Source: Grifola frondosa
Lineage: Eukaryota; Basidiomycota; Agaricomycetes; Polyporales; Grifolaceae
Length of the DNA stretch: 64,000 bases
Direction: 5' to 3'
Assembly (NCBI GenBank): GCA_001683735.1
Contig: LUGG01000056.1
Coordinates: forward strand, 1-64,000
Below the pieces are notes generated by a model. It saw nothing but the letters and a program-made list of their open reading frames with translations, had not been told where the DNA came from and searched no databases. Of this stretch, positions 58,769 through 64,000 are shown piece by piece (the stretch's first letter is position 1; each line of letters begins with the position of its first letter). The translations under genes and the position numbers were made by a program.

Positions 58769-61182
58769 ATGCAGCCTATGCTCGCGCTCTTTCACACCCT
58801 TCTGCTCCTTCCCTACCTCGTTTGCGCGCTTTGGCCTATTCCAAGATCTCTTACACATGGCACATCTCCTTTGAAACTCTCTCCTTTCTTCGCCATTCAC
58901 CTGTCTCTCCCCAACCCACCTGCAGATATCCTCTCTGCTGTTTCACTCACCCGATCCCGACTTGACACTGATACGCTTCGGCGTCTCGTCATAGGAGGGG
59001 CGCTACTGACTCTGCGCTTATCTCTCACGCTCATGAGCTGACTTCACTAACCCTGTTCCTCACACCCGGATCTGCCGTCCGGAGCATCGCAGAGGAGGCA
59101 GTCCAGTCTATCGGACTGAAGAGCGAATCATACACTCTTGAGATACCTGAAAACAGTAGTGGCGCAATTTTGATTGCAAATTCCACTCTGGGGCTTCTAA
59201 GAGGGCTCACTACATTCGAGCAGGTCTGGTATGACTATAACGGGACGAAGTACACTTTAGAAGCTCCAATAACGGTTGAAGATGAACCCGCGTTTGTACG
59301 TACCTTATCCCCATCTCATGCATCTCTCATGCTAATAAATCATTGCATTCACACATACAGGCTTATCGTGGTTTCTCGTTCGACACATCGCGCAACTTGT
59401 GAGTGTTTTCTCACACTCATCGATAGATATCCCTAATATTGTCCAGCTATCCCGTCTCAGACATTCTCCGCACGCTGGATGTGATGTCATGGGTCAAGTC
59501 AGCCGTTCCACTTCCCTGTCATCGATGATGAATCACAATTCCACTCAGCTCAACGTTTTGTATTGGCATGTCATCGATAGTCAGAGTTTCCCGCTGGAAG
59601 TTATTGCATTTCCAGAGTTATCTGCAAAGGGTGCATATTCGCCAGACGAAGTCTATACCGAAGCGGATGTACAGCAAATTGTTGCATACGCTAACGAGGC
59701 AATTATTTTTGTTGCTCGCCTCGTGTTGTCTTAAGATGTCATTAATTCGACTCACGATTTATCCATATACAGCACGGAATAGATGTGATTATGGTATCGC
59801 TCCCTTCGTATGACCATCCCACAATTATTCACTCTCGGTCTAGGAACTTGACTCTCCCGGTCACACCACCGCAATCGCCGCAGGCCATCCAGAGCATGTC
59901 GCATGTGCGAACAAGTCCCCATGGGCTGCCTACGCTTCTGAACCGCCTGCCGGTCAGCTGCGCATTGCATCCCCTTCCACAGTCGAGTTCGCGAAACAGC
60001 TATTCGCCTCCGTACTAGGCAAATTACCCGGTACGATGGCTAGTGCCGGCGGCGATGAAGTGAACCTTCTATGCTGGGCAGAAGATTCAAAGACACAGGC
60101 GGACCTCGCGAAGTTCGGTGGAACAATCGAACAGGCTCTCGATGGATTCGTGCGCGCCATACAGGGTGTGATCAAGGACTTGAGCAAAGTTCCATTCATC
60201 AAGAGCGGTCAGCGGTTGTCATCAAATCCAGGGCACGAGTCTCACTGAATACTGAATCTTCATATACGATGGTTTTGCAGACATGGTTCTTTCCCACAAT
60301 GTAACTGTGGTGAACGACACCGTCGTAGTGTGCGTTATGATTTATTTCATTTGGTTTTGGCTTTCTGTTTGATGCCTCTCGTTTAGCGTGTGGCAAACTT
60401 CGGCAGACGCTGCTGCGGTCGCAGCCCGGAACCTGCGTTTCATTCATCAGCCGTCTGATTTCTTCTACTTAGTGTGTGCTTTCGTATTCCTCTATTTTCG
60501 CGTCTGAGTCCGTATGGCAGGACTGCGGGGGTGGCGAATGGTTGGGAAATGATGTCCTTGGGTGAATATTGGTATTACTGATATGCAGAGCGATGGAGAT
60601 ATAACTGTACATACTCAGGAACAGTTGGTGTGACCCTTTCAAGACATGGCAAAGGGTATGTTGTACCATTTGAGCTGACATGGTGACGATGTTTTGACTT
60701 TCCGCATTTGCAGGCCTATTCGTTCGATCCCCTCGCCAATCTGACTGCTTCACAATACCACCTTGTTCTAGGCGGTGAGCATTCATCTGCATCAATCCAT
60801 TGAAATAAAATTCACTTGAAACCGTCTAAAAGGACAAATGCCGCTCTGGAGTGAGCAGTCCTCTCCCGAAAACCTTGATTCCATCGTCTGGCCGAGACTA
60901 GCTAGCGGCGCCGAAGTCTTTTGGACAGGTTCTACACTTCCGGATGGATCTCCGCGCATCGGTATGTTACAGGCATCTGGTCTCCGTGCGCTAAGTTTAT
61001 GAATTCACTTATGATTCTTATCCTGCGTCGGCTGCGCAGGCACGAATGCAACGAGCGGGACGCGTGCGTTTGCCCGGATAAATGAGCTGCGTTACCGGCT
61101 TGTGGATAGGGGAATAAGGGCAATCGCATTGCAGCCAAAGTGGTGCGTGTTGCGAGCTGGATTGTGCGATTTGGATGCGTGA
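58769..61182 (+). CDS. Secreted beta-N-acetylhexosaminidase, GH20
   Basis: Begins MQPMLALFHTLLLLPYLVCA, a signal peptide, then the domain 2-type N-terminal region (TLFLTPGSAVRSIAEEAVQS; IANSTLGLLRGLTTFEQVWY). Catalytic GH20 barrel: AYRGFSFDTSRNF, YWHVIDSQSFPLEV, YTEADVQQIVAYANE, MELDSPGHTTAIAAGHPEHV, ASAGGDEVNLLCW with the catalytic Asp-Glu pair, VWQTSADAAA and LWSEQSSPENLDSIVWPRLA. It ends RIGTNATSGTRAFARINELR ... DLDA. At least ten exons joined by 50-70 nt introns. The enzyme releases terminal GlcNAc from chito-oligosaccharides and glycans during cell-wall turnover or chitin use. One G is missing in 58997-59000 (frame restored as DSALISHAHELTSL). The intron before the WHVIDSQ exon and the one after YANE have non-obvious donors. 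Confidence 0.92.
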
Positions 61183-63269
61183 TGTATTTTTGATCATTTT
61201 CCAAAATGTTTTCATGGGAGCACTCAGCCGGAGCTACCGCGTTATTGTCACATGTACTAGTTTGAAACCGATTTACATGCCGACAGTCCTCATAACTCAA
61301 CAACGTCTTATTATTTGGTCAAATGCAAAAATTGAGCTTGACTTGGAAGCGCCGGGTTAGGGTGTCATCATGTGACCGCGTTATGCATCGAGCTTAATTT
61401 CTTGAAGGAGGTCTTTATTCGAACTCACTCGTATGTTATATCGGGCCTACCTATAAGTCATGCATCATGGCTTGGCTCCATTACGTGACCGTGCAATATT
61501 ACTCCCAATATCATAGACATGGCACGGGAGTTCTCTGGCCCATACAACCCAATCTCAAAGCCGATTATCAGATCTTGGTCAGTTCAAACAGGAAGGGCTC
61601 TCCAATGCTGTCTTTTTATAATATACATCATGAAACAATAGATTCCAGTCGGAACACACATCCATAACCACATACGGGGAGATATTCAAATACCATCAAA
61701 CGACATCGTCATCCTACACTCCGTGGTGTCAGTTCTTTCGGTACTCATCATCGCTTCTATGACTGTCGGCATGATACGGGAGCCATCAAGCGATGGCCAT
61801 TCTCTCACTGGCACAGTTTCCAGCGAAGTGCTGGGCGCTAGCTCTACTGTCAAAGCTACGAGAGGTCATTGCGAAGGTTAAGGAGAAGCAATCAAGGAGT
61901 GAAGTAGTAAGGATCCCGTATGACATTTCAAACGTGCGGATCAATATTCTGACGAGAACATAGTTCCACATACCCCTGCGTCCATGTCCTCGGCGTGAGA
62001 CGGCGTCCACTGTACATCGATACGATGTAACAACAGTACTATGGTAGATGAGACTATGATGCCTCGATTGGAGTCAAGGGGATGGTTCGTCATGATACTG
62101 GCAGGTAGCTAGTAGGCCATATCGACTTGTCTTCACATCTAGGTATATTTTTTCTTTGCATTGATGAAGACGTTACAGTTCTAATATAGCCAGCCATATT
62201 CATTAGATTCCTCCCGAGAATATGGTGTTTCTCAATATTCAAAGCCGTTCGTTATTTACGGCGAGCAATTTTGTCAGCCCTTATTGTCTCCTTCACATAT
62301 GAGCACGTCACCCGTAGGGCAGGCACCTCTGTGAACAGTCTTGATCAGAAGAAATAGATCTCACCGATTCACGATGATATTGAGCGATGCAGAGGACTTC
62401 TGGACCAGCGTGATGTGGGGACTCGTTCTCTGATGGCCCTCCGCATGGTATCGCTGCTCTATCTGTTTGATCTACCGCATGCTACTGTCCTGCTGGTTCT
62501 TCGGTTGTCTCTGCGTATCCGCATCGACATGCCTGCGCCGAGCCCATCGGGTTCCTCCTGTGATGATTTGTGGTCTTGCTATCTCTAGCTATCTTCACCT
62601 GCTTATCTTGTGTATCTACCGGACCAGATTAATGAACGCCGGTATCGATGTCGACGACTTAGCTTGCAAGGGTTTCGTTTCGAATTCTGGTCCTCAAGGC
62701 GGACCGCTCAACACGCTTATGTGAACACATGACCTATACCTCAGCGTCGAAGACTTCGAAATGGACTAGCTGTGATACCGATACGACAGTGAGTATTAAT
62801 ACCAACGCATGCATGAGGTCCCGTACGATCATATCTATGGCATGAGCAGATGTCCTAAAGGGTGTCTTCTATCAACACCTGCTACAATTACTACATCCTC
62901 TGAGGTTCTTCCGCTCCGGCATTCCTTGACCTGCATCATTCCAGCGAACCTCGCCACATGTCCTTATCTCATATCTTACTCTTATATCTTCATTTCTTCG
63001 TCAGCCGAGTCTGGTACCGTACAAGCAACGTACCAGGATGACTACATCGCATTCGCCATTCCTTCACGGTGGAGGTGTATATACTGACGAAGCTTGCACT
63101 CCGGGTCATTCTAATGCTCAGAGTGTCTCCTTTCATGCAGCCAGAGCCGATGATCAGGATGAGAAAAAGTTGACATCATAGGCCAGGTGTTGTCCGCGTC
63201 GGATACCTTGGACGCAAACTCCGACGACGGCGATGATGTAGGCGATCAGTACAGTACTCACGATGCTAG
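61183..63269. other. No recognisable gene, 2.1 kb
   Basis: Short frames at 61,467-61,667, 62,467-62,724 and 62,809-63,087 are not supported by domains. The 62,467 frame is hydrophobic (MIYRMLLSCWFFGCLCVSAS) but short. 5' exons of the OPT transporter should lie here or be missing, yet no OPT N-terminal block was found. Confidence 0.35.
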
Positions 63270-64000
63270 TGATGAAATATCAATTCGGTCAGAATGCTGG
63301 GATCACGCTGTTAGCAATCTTGTTTTCGTTCGTCTTCTCCTTGGTCGGTGCAGAATGTACAGGACGCGTTTCTGTTACGCCGGTGACGACACTAGGGAAT
63401 TTCGCTCAATTGGTGAATATTATTTCTTCGCATAATGATCCGTTCTCATCCGCTTATGTTCTTAGATTTTTGGCGGAGTCTCCAAGGGCACCGGTGTGGC
63501 GCCTGCAGCGAACCAATTGAACAATGGTCTGACGGGAATGATTACACTGGCCGCATCCGAACAGGCTGCTGATATGTTAGGTGCGTTCGATGTGGTATAC
63601 AATGCGAGATGCAGCTAATACGTTCTAGGCGATCTCAAAACTACACACCTCCTCGGAGCGTCACCCAGGGTGCAACTATACGCCCAATGCTGTGGTGCGC
63701 TGGTATCCATCTTCCTCTCCGCAGCAATGTACATCATCTTCGTAAAAGCATACCCGTGCATTAATGAGATCACTGCAACGACTTGCTCTTTCCCCGCGCC
63801 CGACGTCGGGGCCTGGCGTGCTGTCTCTGTAGCGGTCTCTTCTCCCAGTCTTCCAATCCCATTAGCATCCGGCATCACCGCGCTTGCCTTAGGGGGACTC
63901 ACCATTATCATGACCTTCGTAAAGTATCGTTACACCCATCCCTCGAAGCACCCTTGGTTCCCGAACTGGAACGCCATAGGCATCGCGATGATCCTCGGAC
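63270..64000 (+). CDS. Oligopeptide transporter (OPT family), partial
   Basis: Three exon segments: 63270-63412, 63466-63580 and 63629 to the window end. They encode FGQNAGITLLAILFSFVFSL, IFGGVSKGTGVAPAANQLNN, ADMLGDLKTTHLLGASPRVQ and PSKHPWFPNWNAIGIAMILG. The DLKT-H-LL-ASPR block and the PNWNAIGIA block are hallmarks of the yellow-stripe/OPT family of proton-coupled peptide transporters. At least four hydrophobic segments are visible. The 3' end lies outside the window, and the N-terminal part was not located upstream, so the gene may be 5'-truncated or have undetected exons. Confidence 0.8.

Overview
The window is nuclear DNA of a filamentous basidiomycete, most likely an Agaricomycete. The genes carry many 50-60 nt GT-AG introns. 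The white-collar photoreceptor has a LOV domain but no C-terminal GATA finger, as in basidiomycetes. The mobile DNA includes a DIRS-type retrotransposon with a tyrosine recombinase and degraded Copia elements. No prokaryotic features were seen.

Positions 1 to about 25,100 form an AT-rich, gene-poor, repeat compartment. It holds a near-identical partial copy of a Copia reverse transcriptase (1-545), a degenerate Copia element on the minus strand (2090-6535) with a primer site matching the anticodon arm of initiator tRNA-Met, and a second, internally deleted Copia-like element (6881-8219) carrying a TA-flanked MITE. A GC-rich, C-skewed island of unknown nature lies at 10.4-13.1 kb. A degenerate DIRS element (gag, RT-RNase H, tyrosine recombinase, minus strand) lies at about 15.05-19.56 kb. 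The MITE family has three copies, at 7635, 19769 and 23812.

Positions 25,300 to 47,500 are gene-dense and conserved. In order: a double CCCH zinc-finger protein (-), a Fus3/Kss1-type MAP kinase (+), a decayed 6-phosphogluconate dehydrogenase (+), a mitochondrial pyruvate dehydrogenase kinase (+), a WC-1 blue-light receptor (-), class II fructose-bisphosphate aldolase (+), the mitochondrial ADP/ATP carrier (-), and an Spt21/Ams2-like chromatin regulator (+).

Positions 47,700 to 64,000 mix housekeeping with lineage-specific genes. Ribosomal protein L10 (uL16), a secreted GH20 beta-N-acetylhexosaminidase and the 5'-incomplete start of an OPT oligopeptide transporter are recognisable. Among them is an expanded set of two gene families: atypical kinase-like proteins (three copies) and a small orphan protein (four copies or remnants). 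The best copies lie head to head over a short shared promoter, once in each orientation. Two tandem small proteins with cysteine-cluster tails lie beside them.

Most conserved genes in the window carry one to three single-base frame breaks, mainly in short homopolymers. ADP/ATP carrier, RPL10 and one kinase-like gene are fully open. This pattern looks more like consensus sequence error than true decay, and it sets the limit on how the gene models should be read.
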